Source: Planctomycetota bacterium (GTDB taxonomy: Bacteria; Planctomycetota; JAJSAM01; JAJVHW01). From it: DNA of 42,937 bases. The translations under genes were made by a program, and so were the position numbers. The stretch lies in assembly GCA_024280885.1 (NCBI GenBank), contig JAJRPF010000060.1, positions 1-42,937 of the forward strand. Direction: 5' to 3'. Below are positions 35,602-42,937 of the stretch, piece by piece. Under the pieces are notes generated by a model that saw nothing but the letters and a program-made list of their open reading frames with translations, was not told where the DNA came from and did no database searches. Numbering within the stretch: position 1 is the stretch's first letter; each line of letters begins with the position of its first letter.

Positions 35602-36132
35602 CTACTCGTTCCCCTGGGAGCCCTGCTCGGCTCCGCTATCTGTAGTGGAAGTCGCCGTTTCTGTATCTGTCGTCGCTGCCTGTGCAGCGCGCGATGCGGC
35701 AACGCGGGCGCTGCGACTCTTGCCAGCGCGCTTGCCGGTGCGCGTGCGCTTCTTCTCCGGATCGCGCTCACCCAGCACCACCGTGAGGTGCGAGTAGCGC
35801 AGCAGGAGCGGAAACATCTGCCCGCGCGAACGGGGCATCCAGCGCTTCTGGGTCATGGCGTCGTCGGCGCGTGCGTCGATGACGTGAAGGCGGCTGTGAT
35901 CGCACTCGGCATCGAGCTGAGCCGATGCGAGCGCACTCATGAGCACCTTCGAGAGCATCGCAGCGGCACGCCGCGGGCAGAAGCGCAGGATGTCCAGCGC
36001 CTGATTGACCGACTTGCCACGGATCAGGTCGACGACGTAACGCGCCTTGCGCGGTGTCATCGGTGCCTGGCGGTGGATCGCCCGGTACGTCTTCTCGGAT
36101 TGTGTCGCTGAGGACACGTTTTGCGTGGACAT
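35602..36132 (-). CDS. rplV: 50S ribosomal protein L22 with C-terminal extension
   Basis: Lines the peptide exit tunnel. 176 residues from the ATG at 36132, compared with about 110 in E. coli. The core runs from AIHRQAPMTPRKARYVVDLI to the beta-hairpin region (QKRWMPRSRGQMFPLLLRYSHLTVVLGE). The additional C-terminus begins Lys/Arg-rich and ends in a Thr/Ala/Ser/Glu-rich low-complexity tail (TTDTETATSTTDSGAEQGSQ). The open frame upstream to 36195 covers the end of rpsS and is not used. Confidence 0.96.
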   Translation of the reverse strand: MSTQNVSSATQSEKTYRAIHRQAPMTPRKARYVVDLIRGKSVNQALDILRFCPRRAAAMLSKVLMSALASAQLDAECDHSRLHVIDARADDAMTQKRWMPRSRGQMFPLLLRYSHLTVVLGERDPEKKRTRTGKRAGKSRSARVAASRAAQAATTDTETATSTTDSGAEQGSQGNE

Positions 36133-36145
36133 CGCTCTGGCGCCC

Positions 36146-36409
36146 CTACTTCCTGCCCATGTGACCGCGGAACATCCGCGTCGGGGCGAACTCACCGAGC
36201 TTGTGACCGACCATGTCTTCGGTCACGAACACCCGGATGAACTGCTTGCCGTTGTGAACCGCGAACGTGTGCCCGACAAAGTCGGGGATCACGGTGCAGG
36301 CGCGAGCCCACGTCTTCAGCGGTTCGCGGTTGCCGGTGGCCTTCTGCTCGCGGATGCGGCGCCACAGGCGCTCGACCACGAACGGGCCCTTCTTGACAGA
36401 TCTGCTCAT
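36146..36409 (-). CDS. rpsS: 30S ribosomal protein S19
   Basis: Head protein that pairs with S13. 87 residues. MSRSVKKGPFVVERLWRRI, RACTVIPDFVGHTFAVHNGKQF and GHKLGEFAPTRMFRGH identify it. Starts 7 bp after rplB. Confidence 0.98.
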   Translation of the reverse strand: MSRSVKKGPFVVERLWRRIREQKATGNREPLKTWARACTVIPDFVGHTFAVHNGKQFIRVFVTEDMVGHKLGEFAPTRMFRGHMGRK

Positions 36410-36416
36410 CGGCGCG

Positions 36417-37256
36417 CTACCTCTTCTTCTTCCGACCGCGGATGATCAGCTTGTTGCTGTGCAACTTCGGCTTGCGGGTCTTGCCGCCCTTCGACGGCTT
36501 GCCCCAGGGAGAGCAGGGACCACGCCGACGACCAGCGCCGGTGCGTCCCTCGCCACCACCGAGCGGGTGACAATACGGGTTCATCGCCGCGCCGCGCACC
36601 TTCGGGCGCCGGCCACGGTGGCGGTTGCGTCCCGCCTTACCAATGCGAACGAGCGCGTGGTCGGTGTTTCCGACCTGGCCGATCGTCGCGCGGCAGAGCT
36701 CGCTAACGAAGCGCATCTCGCCGGAGGGCATGAGGAGCGTCGCCTTGCCATTCTCACGGGCGGCGAGCTGGATCTGCGCTCCGGCGGAGCGCGCCATCTG
36801 ACCGCCGCGACCCGGCATGAGTTCGACGTTGTGGACCATGAGACCGAGCGGGATGTCGCGGAGGAGCTTCGCATTGCCGACGCGCGGCTCCGCGGTCTCG
36901 CCGGACATGATCGCCTGACCAACAGTGATCCCCTTCGGCGCCAGGATGTAGCGCTTCTCGCCGTCGGCGTAGTGCAACAAGGCGATCCGCGACGACCGGT
37001 TCGGGTCGTACTCGATCGTGGCAACCTTTGCAGGGATGCCGTCCTTGCTGCGCTTCCAGTCGATGATGCGATAGCGGCGCTTGTGACCACCGCCGCGACG
37101 ACGCGACGTGATGTGGCCGTGGACGTTGCGGCCCACAGCGCGATTGAGCGGTCGCACGAGCGACTTCTCAGGCGTGGTGCACGTGATCTCGGCGAAATCC
37201 GAGACCGACGAGTTACGGCGGCCCGGCGAAGTCGGCTTGTATACGCGTATTCCCAT
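36417..37256 (-). CDS. rplB: 50S ribosomal protein L2
   Basis: Needed for subunit joining and peptidyl-transfer activity. 279 residues, family length. GIRVYKPTSPGRRNSSVSDF, GRNVHGHITSRRRGGGHKRRY, GRGGQMARSAGAQIQLAARE and the C-terminal GAAMNPYCHPLGGGEGRTG (with the conserved His) are present. Lies 22 bp after rplW. Confidence 0.99.
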   Translation of the reverse strand: MGIRVYKPTSPGRRNSSVSDFAEITCTTPEKSLVRPLNRAVGRNVHGHITSRRRGGGHKRRYRIIDWKRSKDGIPAKVATIEYDPNRSSRIALLHYADGEKRYILAPKGITVGQAIMSGETAEPRVGNAKLLRDIPLGLMVHNVELMPGRGGQMARSAGAQIQLAARENGKATLLMPSGEMRFVSELCRATIGQVGNTDHALVRIGKAGRNRHRGRRPKVRGAAMNPYCHPLGGGEGRTGAGRRRGPCSPWGKPSKGGKTRKPKLHSNKLIIRGRKKKR

Positions 37257-37278
37257 GGTGCTTCTCCCGTGAGACTGC

Positions 37279-37560
37279 TTAGAGCAGCTCGATCGCGTCG
37301 CCCTCAGAGAGCTTCACGAACGCCTTTCTCCAGTCCGGCATCTTCGTCACGGTCCGCCCACGGCGGCGCGTCTTGCCAGGCACCTTCGCGGTGTTGACCG
37401 AGAGCACCTTCACGTCGAAGAGCGTCTCGACCGCGTTGCGGATCTGCACCTTGTTCGCCTTCATGTGAACGCGAAACACATAGGTGTTCGACTCGTCGAG
37501 GCGTGCCATCGAGCGCTCCGTCAGGAGCGGCCGCTGCACGACGTCGTAGACATCAATCAT
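37279..37560 (-). CDS. rplW: 50S ribosomal protein L23
   Basis: Docking site for trigger factor and SRP at the tunnel exit. 93 residues. VVQRPLLTERSMARLDESNT, FRVHMKANKVQIRNAVETLF and RRRGRTVTKMPDWRKAFVKL match. Its start overlaps the rplD stop by one base (TGATG). Confidence 0.97.
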   Translation of the reverse strand: MIDVYDVVQRPLLTERSMARLDESNTYVFRVHMKANKVQIRNAVETLFDVKVLSVNTAKVPGKTRRRGRTVTKMPDWRKAFVKLSEGDAIELL

Positions 37561-38219
37561 CAGGCTTTCCCTCCGGCGCTTCCGCGCGGACCCGGCGTGC
37601 CGAGGCGCGCGAGCAGCGCGTCGAACGCCGCCTGCGTGAGGAGCAGGTTACGGTGGCGCAGGATCTCGTGAGCGTTGACATCACAGGCCGGCATCACGCG
37701 GACGCCGGGGATGTTGCGCAACGACTTGTACGTGTTGTCAGATTGCTCAGCCGTCACGACCAAGCACGTGCGCTCAATCCCGAGCGAAGCAAGCATCGCC
37801 GCGGCCTTCTTCGTACTCGGCGCATCGAAATCGAGCGAGTCCGCGAAGATGACCTCGTCGTCGTGCAACTTGCCGGACATCGCAGCCCGCGCCGCGACGC
37901 GGAGCTCCTTGCGCGGCAGAGCGTACGAGTAGTCGCGCGGATGCGGCCCGTGGGCAACACCACCGCCGCGCCAGATCGGCGAGCTCCGCTTGCCGGCGCG
38001 CGCGCGGCCGGTGCTCTTCTGCTTCCAGGGCTTCTTCTTGGTCGCCCGGACCTCGGAGCGATCGAGCGTGTCGTGGGTACCGGCGCGCTGATTGGCCTGG
38101 TACATCAGGATCGCCTCACGCTGGACGCGGCGGGGCGCGCGACGACCGAACGCGTCGGCGTCGACCGTCATGGTCCCGACGGAGCCGTCGGCGGAGTTGA
38201 ACAGTTTGCAGTCAGCCAT
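37560..38219 (-). CDS. rplD: 50S ribosomal protein L4
   Basis: Exit-tunnel protein; in E. coli it also represses the S10 operon. 219 residues. NQRAGTHDTLDRSEVRATKKKPWKQKSTGRARAG and GRRAPRRVQREAILMYQ are diagnostic, as is GGGVAHGPHPRDYSYALPRK. It starts 11 bp after rplC. Confidence 0.98.
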   Translation of the reverse strand: MADCKLFNSADGSVGTMTVDADAFGRRAPRRVQREAILMYQANQRAGTHDTLDRSEVRATKKKPWKQKSTGRARAGKRSSPIWRGGGVAHGPHPRDYSYALPRKELRVAARAAMSGKLHDDEVIFADSLDFDAPSTKKAAAMLASLGIERTCLVVTAEQSDNTYKSLRNIPGVRVMPACDVNAHEILRHRNLLLTQAAFDALLARLGTPGPRGSAGGKA

Positions 38220-38230
38220 CGGTCCGCTCC

Positions 38231-38899
38231 CTACACCTTGCTCTTGGTGTTGCCGCTCTGCTTGCGAGCGGTCGCATGACGGACGAGCACAACGCTCGTG
38301 TCAGCACCCGGAACCGAGCCGGCGACGAGCACCAACCCCTTCTCGGCATCAACGGCGACGACCCTCACGTTGCGGTTGGTACGTCGCTTGTTGCCCATCT
38401 GCCCGGGCATCTTCTTGCCCTTGAAGACGCGCCCCGGGTACGTGGCCTGACCGGTCGAACCCGGCTCGCGATAGTTCTTCGAACCGTGCGAGCGAGGGCC
38501 GAGGCTGAAGTTGTGGCGCTTGACGGTGCCCTGGAAGCCCTTGCCGATACTGGTACCGACGAGGTCGACGTATTGGCCAGCCTCGAAGACGTCCCCCACA
38601 CTGATCGACGAGCCGATCTCGATCTCGCCGCCGCCGCGGGCCCGCACCTCGCGCACCACTTGCGGCTCACCCGCAAGGCCCGCCTTCTCGGCGGCCACGA
38701 GTTGCGGCTTGCGAGTGCGGGTCGCGCGGCGCGTGCCCATCCCGAGCACCACGGCCTCGTAGCCGTCGCGCTCTTGCGTGCGCAGGCCGAGCACCTGATT
38801 CGGGTCAACCTGGACGACTGTGACGCCGACCATGGACCCCGAGGAATCAAAGACGGAGGTCATCCCCATCTTCTTTCCGATCAAAGCCGTCACGCTCAT
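38231..38899 (-). CDS. rplC: 50S ribosomal protein L3
   Basis: Assembly initiator near the peptidyl-transferase centre. 222 residues from the ATG at 38899, with GGGTGG upstream; an in-frame GTG at 38926 would add nine unsupported residues. ALIGKKMGMTSVFDSSG, GFQGTVKRHNFSLGPRSHGSKNYREPGS and GQMGNKRRTNRNVRVV identify it. A 161-bp gap with no gene separates it from rpsJ. Confidence 0.97.
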   Translation of the reverse strand: MSVTALIGKKMGMTSVFDSSGSMVGVTVVQVDPNQVLGLRTQERDGYEAVVLGMGTRRATRTRKPQLVAAEKAGLAGEPQVVREVRARGGGEIEIGSSISVGDVFEAGQYVDLVGTSIGKGFQGTVKRHNFSLGPRSHGSKNYREPGSTGQATYPGRVFKGKKMPGQMGNKRRTNRNVRVVAVDAEKGLVLVAGSVPGADTSVVLVRHATARKQSGNTKSKV

Positions 38900-39060
38900 C
38901 TTGCCACCCGCTGCTGAGGTCTCCACGACGCGTCACCCACCGCGACAACATGTCGCATGTGGACCGGCGCGCGCCGATCAGGGCTAACCGAGGACCGTAA
39001 CCCTCGAGATGTCGGCTCCGCCCGGCGCCCTGGCCGGTGGAAGCCCATTCGCTTCGTTGC

Positions 39061-39366
39061 TCAGACGCGAATGCGGATGTCGACGCCGGCCGGCATATTG
39101 AGCTTGGCCAGTGCGTCCATCGTCTTCGCGGTGGGCTCGGTGATGAAGATCAGACGCTTGTGCGTCCGGATCTCGAATTGCTCACGGGACTTCTTGTTCA
39201 CGTGCGGCGACCGAAGAACGGTGAACCGCTCGATCCGGGTCGGCAACGGGACGGGTCCCGAAACGAGCGCACCGGTTCGCTTGGCAGTCTCGACGATGTC
39301 ACGGGCGCTCTGGTCGATCGCCTCGTGGTCGTACGCTTCCATCCTGATCTTGATCTTGGGTTGCAT
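39061..39366 (-). CDS. rpsJ: 30S ribosomal protein S10
   Basis: Head protein; also the transcription antitermination partner NusE. 101 residues from the ATG at 39366, with GGAG four bases upstream. KIKIRMEAYDHEAIDQSARD, GPVPLPTRIERFTVLRSPHVNKKSREQFEIRTHKR and PAGVDIRIRV are typical. It is the first gene of the S10-spc-alpha cluster. The open frame upstream to 39414 was not used. Confidence 0.98.
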   Translation of the reverse strand: MQPKIKIRMEAYDHEAIDQSARDIVETAKRTGALVSGPVPLPTRIERFTVLRSPHVNKKSREQFEIRTHKRLIFITEPTAKTMDALAKLNMPAGVDIRIRV

Positions 39367-39725
39367 CGGCTCCGGTCCACCCCGGTTGAGCAAAAATCGA
39401 CTGAAAAAGAGCAATAGAGCTCGAACTCCGCCTCACGAGTGAGGTCGAAATCGGCAAGTTGGGCGCCTCACCTTGCAGTGAGCCGCGATGATGAACAGGT
39501 CGTTTGTTACGCGCAAGAGCACGTGCTATCCGGCTGTTCCAGGCTCGTTCGTCAGGGGTTCACCACGCGTTTGTGGCGTTCCTCCAACGACGAACCGGCG
39601 AAGGTACCCCGAGCCTCACAGCCATCTGGAGAAATTCCGCCGAACTTCGCGATTCAGCGACTCGGCCGGGCTCGAAGTGTCTCATTTTCACCCGCCGCCG
39701 GGATCCGTGCCGCTCGCCGTAGAGG
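39367..39725 (-). promoter_or_regulatory. intergenic region upstream of rpsJ (probable promoter region)
   Basis: This 359-bp gap separates the PilZ gene from rpsJ and is the likely site of the S10-cluster promoter. I see no clear -35/-10 pair. A CCTCA/TGAGG hairpin with a four-base loop lies at 39431-39444, and a CTCAC/GTGAG pair at about 39465-39485. No reading frame here looks coding, and no tuf or tRNA gene is present. Confidence 0.4.
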
Positions 39726-40070
39726 TCAGCTGTCAAACGCGATCGCGTAGGCGATCCGGCTCGGACCGTCGTCGCCCGAGCGTTCGCTGCGGACGACGGC
39801 CCCAGTCCAACAGAGTTGCTCCGGATGCTCCGCCACGCCCGGAACGAGGGTCAGTGTCACCTTTCTGCCGATCGCAACGCCGGGCGTGACCGTCTGCGTG
39901 ACGAACTTCGCGCCGCCGAACGAGATGTCGACGACGAGGCCGTGCAGTGTGCCGCCGGGATGCTCCAACTGCGCGTCGATCCGCGACGCCCTTCGGGGCT
40001 CCGCGCGGCGATCGCCGTCATCGGCGTCCCGCTCCAGAGGGTGTGTGTCCGGTTCCATCGGTCTCATCAT
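39726..40070 (-). CDS. PilZ-domain protein (predicted c-di-GMP receptor)
   Basis: A 114-residue protein consisting of little more than a PilZ domain. The two c-di-GMP motifs are visible: RRASR (Arg26 to Arg30, RxxxR) and DISFGG (Asp48, Ser50, Gly53, DxSxxG), followed by beta strands (RKVTLTLVPGV, LCWTGAVVRSE, AYAIAF). It is therefore predicted to bind c-di-GMP; its target is unknown. Starts at 40070, 40067 or 40058 are all possible, with no strong Shine-Dalgarno. It lies 25 bp after fusA in the same direction, so it is probably co-transcribed with it. Confidence 0.8.
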   Translation of the reverse strand: MMRPMEPDTHPLERDADDGDRRAEPRRASRIDAQLEHPGGTLHGLVVDISFGGAKFVTQTVTPGVAIGRKVTLTLVPGVAEHPEQLCWTGAVVRSERSGDDGPSRIAYAIAFDS

Positions 40071-40095
40071 AGGGCCGATACGGATCCCCGTCGTC

Positions 40096-42177
40096 TCAGA
40101 ACGTGAAGCGGGCGGCGACCTCGGGCGGAACGGGTGCGTAGCTCAGAGGCTCCATCGAGTAGCTCGCACGGCCCTGGGACTGGCTGCGGAGGGCTGTCGA
40201 GTAGCCGAACATTTCGGAGATCGGCACGCTACCGCGGATGCAACGCACGCCCTCTTCCTCGGCCATCTCCTGGATGTCGGCACGGCGGCGATTCAGGTCG
40301 CCGAGAACATCGCCCATGTACTGGTCGGGGGTCTGCACCTCGAACTTCATGATCGGCTCAAGGACGACACAGCCGGCGGCCTCGTACGCTTCCTGGAATG
40401 CGCGTGTGGCGGCGGCCTCGAACGCGGCCTCAGTGCCGTCGTTCTCGCGCGTCCCCGCGGAAAGGCAGGTGACGCGGAGTTGGACGCACGGATAGCCGAA
40501 ACCAACGCCACCTTCGGCCGACGAGAGGGCACCGCTCTCAACGTTCGGGAGGAAACGTTTCGGCAGCGTGTCCTCGCCAGCGAAGTTCATGAACTCTGGC
40601 TTGACGACGTTCGGAGCGGCATCCACACGGATCTTCACACGGGCGTAGACGTTCTTCTCGCCCACCATGCGCTCGAAGACATACTCGGCCTCGGCCGACG
40701 CGCCCACCGTCTGGCGATACGCCACGCGCGGCTTGCCGGTCTGCACCTTCACGCGGAACTCGTCAAGGAGCCGACGAACCAACACCTCGAGATGGAGTTC
40801 CCCCATCCCGCTGATGATGGTCTGGCCCGTGTCTTCGTCCACGTGGGTCGTGAACGTGGGGTCGTCACGCGAGAGCTTCGCGAGCGCCTCCTCGAGCGCG
40901 TCCTTGTCGGCGCTCGACGTAGGCTCCACTGCCAGTGAGATGACGGGATCGGCGAAGTGCACGCTCTCGAGCACGATCGGCCCGCGCTTCGTCGAGAGCG
41001 TGTCGCCGGTCACCGTGAACCGCAACCCGACGACGGCACAGATATCGCCCGCCACAGCCTCCTGCAGCGGGATGCGCTCGTCGGCGTGCATCTGCATGAG
41101 CTGCCCCACGCGCTCGACCCGGTCGCGCCCCGCGTTGTAGATCTGATCCTTCGCCTTCAGCACGCCGGAGTAGACGCGGACGTACGTGAGATCACCGTGG
41201 GTATCCGAGCACGTCTTGAACGCGAACGCCGTCAGGGGCTCGTCGGCCTCCAACTTGCGCGTAATCGTCTTCCCGCTCTTCGGATCGGTCCCCACGATGC
41301 TCACCAGATCGTGTGGCGACGGCAGATAGTCGATCACGGCGTCAAGGACCATCTGCACGCCCTTGTTCTTCAACGCGGAACCGCAGAGGACGGGCTGGAT
41401 CCGCATCGCGAGCGTCGCAGTACGCAGCGCCCGCTTCAGATCCGGTGCCGAGAGATCCCCCTCCTCGAAGAAGCGCTCCAACATCTCGTCGCCACCGTGC
41501 TCGGCCGCGACGTCGACGAGTTCCGCGCGCGCGGCGCCGGCAAGGTCCGCAAGGTCCTCGGGGATCGGTCCGCGGGTGTACTCCTTGCCGAGCGAGTCGT
41601 CGTCCCACACGACATACTCCATGGTCACGAGGTCGACGATTCCGAGCACGTCCTGACCGTCCATGTGCGGCAACGTGATCGGCACCGGATTGCCGTCGAG
41701 GCGACGCTCGATACTCGTCACGGAGCGCTCGAAACTCGCGCCGACTCGATCGAGCTTGTTGACGAAGCAGATGCGCGGAACACCGTGGCGCGTGGCCTGT
41801 CGCCAGACGGTCTCCGATTGCGCTTCGACACCCGCAACTCCGTCGAAGACCACCACCGCCCCATCGAGTACGCGCAGGCTACGTTCGACCTCGGCGGTGA
41901 AGTCAACGTGACCCGGCGTATCGATCAGGTTGATCTGATGCTCACCCCACGCGAGCGTGGTGGCGGCACTCGTGATCGTGATGCCCCGCTCCTGCTCCTG
42001 CGCCATCCAGTCCATCGTGGCGACGCCCTCGTGGACCTCGCCCATCCTGTGCTCCTTGCCGGTGTAGAAGAGGATCCGCTCGGTGACCGTCGTCTTCCCG
42101 GCATCGATGTGCGCAATGATCCCGATGTTCCGAATGTGGTCGACATCGTGATGACTGGTCTTCTTCTTCTTCGCCAT
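40096..42177 (-). CDS. fusA: translation elongation factor G
   Basis: GTPase that drives translocation and, with RRF, ribosome recycling. 693 residues, family length. The P-loop AHIDAGKTT is at 22-30, with RGITITSAATT (switch I), DTPGHVDF (G3) and NKLD (G4). Domain IV and V signatures (GYPCVQLRVTCLSAGTREND, EPIMKFEVQTPDQYMGDVLGDLNRRRADI) are present. In many bacteria fusA sits between rpsG and tuf; here neither neighbour is found. As planctomycetes can carry several EF-G copies, I cannot say whether this is the only one. Confidence 0.97.
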   Translation of the reverse strand: MAKKKKTSHHDVDHIRNIGIIAHIDAGKTTVTERILFYTGKEHRMGEVHEGVATMDWMAQEQERGITITSAATTLAWGEHQINLIDTPGHVDFTAEVERSLRVLDGAVVVFDGVAGVEAQSETVWRQATRHGVPRICFVNKLDRVGASFERSVTSIERRLDGNPVPITLPHMDGQDVLGIVDLVTMEYVVWDDDSLGKEYTRGPIPEDLADLAGAARAELVDVAAEHGGDEMLERFFEEGDLSAPDLKRALRTATLAMRIQPVLCGSALKNKGVQMVLDAVIDYLPSPHDLVSIVGTDPKSGKTITRKLEADEPLTAFAFKTCSDTHGDLTYVRVYSGVLKAKDQIYNAGRDRVERVGQLMQMHADERIPLQEAVAGDICAVVGLRFTVTGDTLSTKRGPIVLESVHFADPVISLAVEPTSSADKDALEEALAKLSRDDPTFTTHVDEDTGQTIISGMGELHLEVLVRRLLDEFRVKVQTGKPRVAYRQTVGASAEAEYVFERMVGEKNVYARVKIRVDAAPNVVKPEFMNFAGEDTLPKRFLPNVESGALSSAEGGVGFGYPCVQLRVTCLSAGTRENDGTEAAFEAAATRAFQEAYEAAGCVVLEPIMKFEVQTPDQYMGDVLGDLNRRRADIQEMAEEEGVRCIRGSVPISEMFGYSTALRSQSQGRASYSMEPLSYAPVPPEVAARFTF

Positions 42178-42299
42178 AGGGCACGTCCTCTGCGGGCTGA
42201 GCGCGGATGGTAGGGCGCGGCGTCAGATCACCGAAGCGGCATCGCCTCAGCGATCCGCGGGCGGCGGGGATGGAGGTTCCGCGCGGTTCGCTGCCGGAG

Positions 42300-42440
42300 A
42301 TACCGTGCCGGGCTCAAGGGCTGAGCGCTGATCCGGTTGATGCAGACCGAAATACCGTGCCAGGCTCAGTTCCTCGGCGCGGCCACCCCGGCTGACGAGG
42401 GCGAGACTCATCGCCGCACCGAAGAATTGAGCCAGGCACG
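42300..42440. repeat. short dispersed repeat, two direct copies and one inverted
   Basis: The 17-bp sequence ATACCGTGCCRGGCTCA occurs at 42300-42316 (with G) and 42352-42368 (with A), a 52-bp period. Its 13-bp core appears in inverted form, TGAGCCAGGCACG, at 42428-42440, with one mismatch. The core CGTGCC-R-GGC is itself partly palindromic. It looks like a small intergenic repeat family. Confidence 0.7.
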
Positions 42441-42584
42441 CGATTTCGGCCTCGCCACGCCCTCGGTTGGGAGGAGGAACAGCGGGGCAAACCAGGAGCC
42501 TTGAGAGAGGGGAGCGGGGCTTCTGAAGACTTGGCAAATGCTCTTCAGGCCGCGAGCGCGATGCCTGCGGCCCAGGGAGAAGGG

Positions 42585-42605
42585 GACGAGGGCTTCGCCC
42601 TCGTC
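42585..42605 (-). terminator. 9-bp perfect hairpin upstream of fusA
   Basis: GACGAGGGC (42585-42593) and GCCCTCGTC (42597-42605) with a TTC loop (GAA on the minus strand). On the minus strand it is followed by a pyrimidine-rich CCCCTTCTCC stretch rather than a U-tract. It may end transcripts coming from the right or be part of the fusA leader. Confidence 0.5.
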
Positions 42606-42765
42606 AGCGAGGTGAAGCAGTGGATTCCGCCTGCGAAACCCGTCCTCGCAGCGCGCTCACTTCAGCGTCGCGCACTCGCACCGATGCGGGGCAACGAGCC
42701 CCGATCGCGGGCCCAGTTGAAGCAGTCGGAGCCGCGACGAAGCTGAGCATGCGAGCGAAAGCGAG

Positions 42766-42787
42766 CGGGCCGCCGGAGGGCGGCCCG
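42766..42787 (-). terminator. 9-bp hairpin downstream of the partial gene at the right edge
   Basis: CGGGCCGCC (42766-42774) and GGCGGCCCG (42779-42787) with a GGAG loop. It lies about 75 nt after the predicted stop of the partial minus-strand gene at 42862 and probably ends its transcript. No U-tract follows. Confidence 0.55.
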
Positions 42788-42861
42788 AACACAACACTAG
42801 TACCGCTCTGCGTAAATCAACCAGATGTTTATCGTCGTCGGCCCGCATCCGATCAGGAGAC

Positions 42862-42937
42862 TCACGGCCACTTCGCGACCAGATGCTGCATCGGGCCGCA
42901 GAGCACCTCGACGACGTCATTGATCGAGCCCGAAAAG
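42862..42937 (-). CDS. C-terminal end of an unidentified protein (partial)
   Basis: On the minus strand the frame entering from the right edge encodes 24 codons, SGSINDVVEVLCGPMQHLV and so on, ending in KWP and a TGA at 42862. Nearly all codons end in G or C, as in the real genes of this window, and a terminator-like hairpin follows about 75 nt later. The stretch is too short for a family assignment and could be chance. The start lies outside the window. Confidence 0.4.
   Translation of the reverse strand, partial: FSGSINDVVEVLCGPMQHLVAKWP

Larger units (their letters stand above)
42178..42861 (-). other. 684-bp non-coding region upstream of fusA
   Basis: No reading frame here has recognisable sequence or convincing codon use; the two longest minus-strand frames (42247-42537 and 42657-42920) look like chance frames rich in Arg, Ser and Pro. 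It contains two strong hairpins and a short dispersed repeat, listed separately. The genes rpsL and rpsG, often found upstream of fusA, are not here. The fusA promoter is expected in this stretch, but I see no clear consensus. Confidence 0.6.

Noticed and set aside
39415..39445. tRNA-like T-loop (GTTCGAGC) on the minus strand upstream of rpsJ
   Set aside because: The flanking bases do not form a T-stem and no acceptor or anticodon arm is present.
40957..42213. 418-codon open frame on the plus strand
   Set aside because: Antisense to fusA; no domain or start signal.
42247..42537. 96-codon minus-strand frame upstream of fusA
   Set aside because: Low-complexity Pro/Arg/Ser composition, contains the dispersed repeat copies and has no Shine-Dalgarno or family match.

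Overview
The window is GC-rich bacterial chromosome. I assign it to the Planctomycetota because the 16S rRNA gene contains an exact match to the planctomycete-directed PLA46 probe site (2454-2471). Genus cannot be assigned. Almost everything is core information-processing machinery. There are no insertion sequences, phage genes, CRISPR arrays or tRNA genes that I can see.

Layout. (1) 1-2516, minus strand: the 5' end of a 23S rRNA gene, a 513-bp spacer without tRNA genes, and a complete 16S rRNA gene. (2) 2910-3584, plus: NAD(P)H-hydrate epimerase. (3) 3763-10526, minus: a membrane-anchored LysM/L,D-transpeptidase, then the infC-rpmI-rplT-pheS-pheT cluster, whose genes are separated by unusually long structured spacers. 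infC has no ATG/GTG/TTG that gives a full-length protein but has a well-placed AUC behind a strong Shine-Dalgarno. (4) 10785-15034, minus: a secreted Ig-like-domain protein and aspS. (5) 15261-19658, plus: ndk and three tandem TPR-type paralogues. The middle one is a chimera: its N-terminus matches the third gene and its C-terminus matches the first. (6) 19770-23186, minus: ribD, miaB and a protein I do not recognise. (7) 23382-39366, minus: one long ribosomal protein cluster, read from rpsJ to rplQ (S10-spc-alpha order, with secY, adk, map, infA and rpoA). No rpmD is seen. Several ribosomal proteins carry acidic or Ser/Thr/Asp-rich low-complexity tails. (8) 39726-42177, minus: a PilZ-domain gene and fusA; the tuf, rpsL and rpsG genes that often flank these are absent. 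(9) 42178-42937: a 684-bp non-coding stretch with strong hairpins and a short dispersed repeat, then what looks like the last codons of another minus-strand gene.

How the genes work together: translation (rRNA, about 30 ribosomal proteins, IF1, IF3, EF-G, PheRS, AspRS, MiaB), transcription (RpoA), protein export and maturation (SecY, Map) and nucleotide supply (Adk, Ndk) make up most of the window. The envelope genes (L,D-transpeptidase, Ig-like protein, TPR proteins) and the PilZ gene are the lineage-specific part. I found no undescribed multi-gene system. The most interesting signals are the chimeric TPR triplet, the AUC-initiated infC, the low-complexity tails encoded by 15-bp micro-repeats, the PilZ gene in the str-S10 junction, and the 17-bp tandem repeats grown from the end of rpsH. 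Many gene ends carry strong hairpins without a U-tract.
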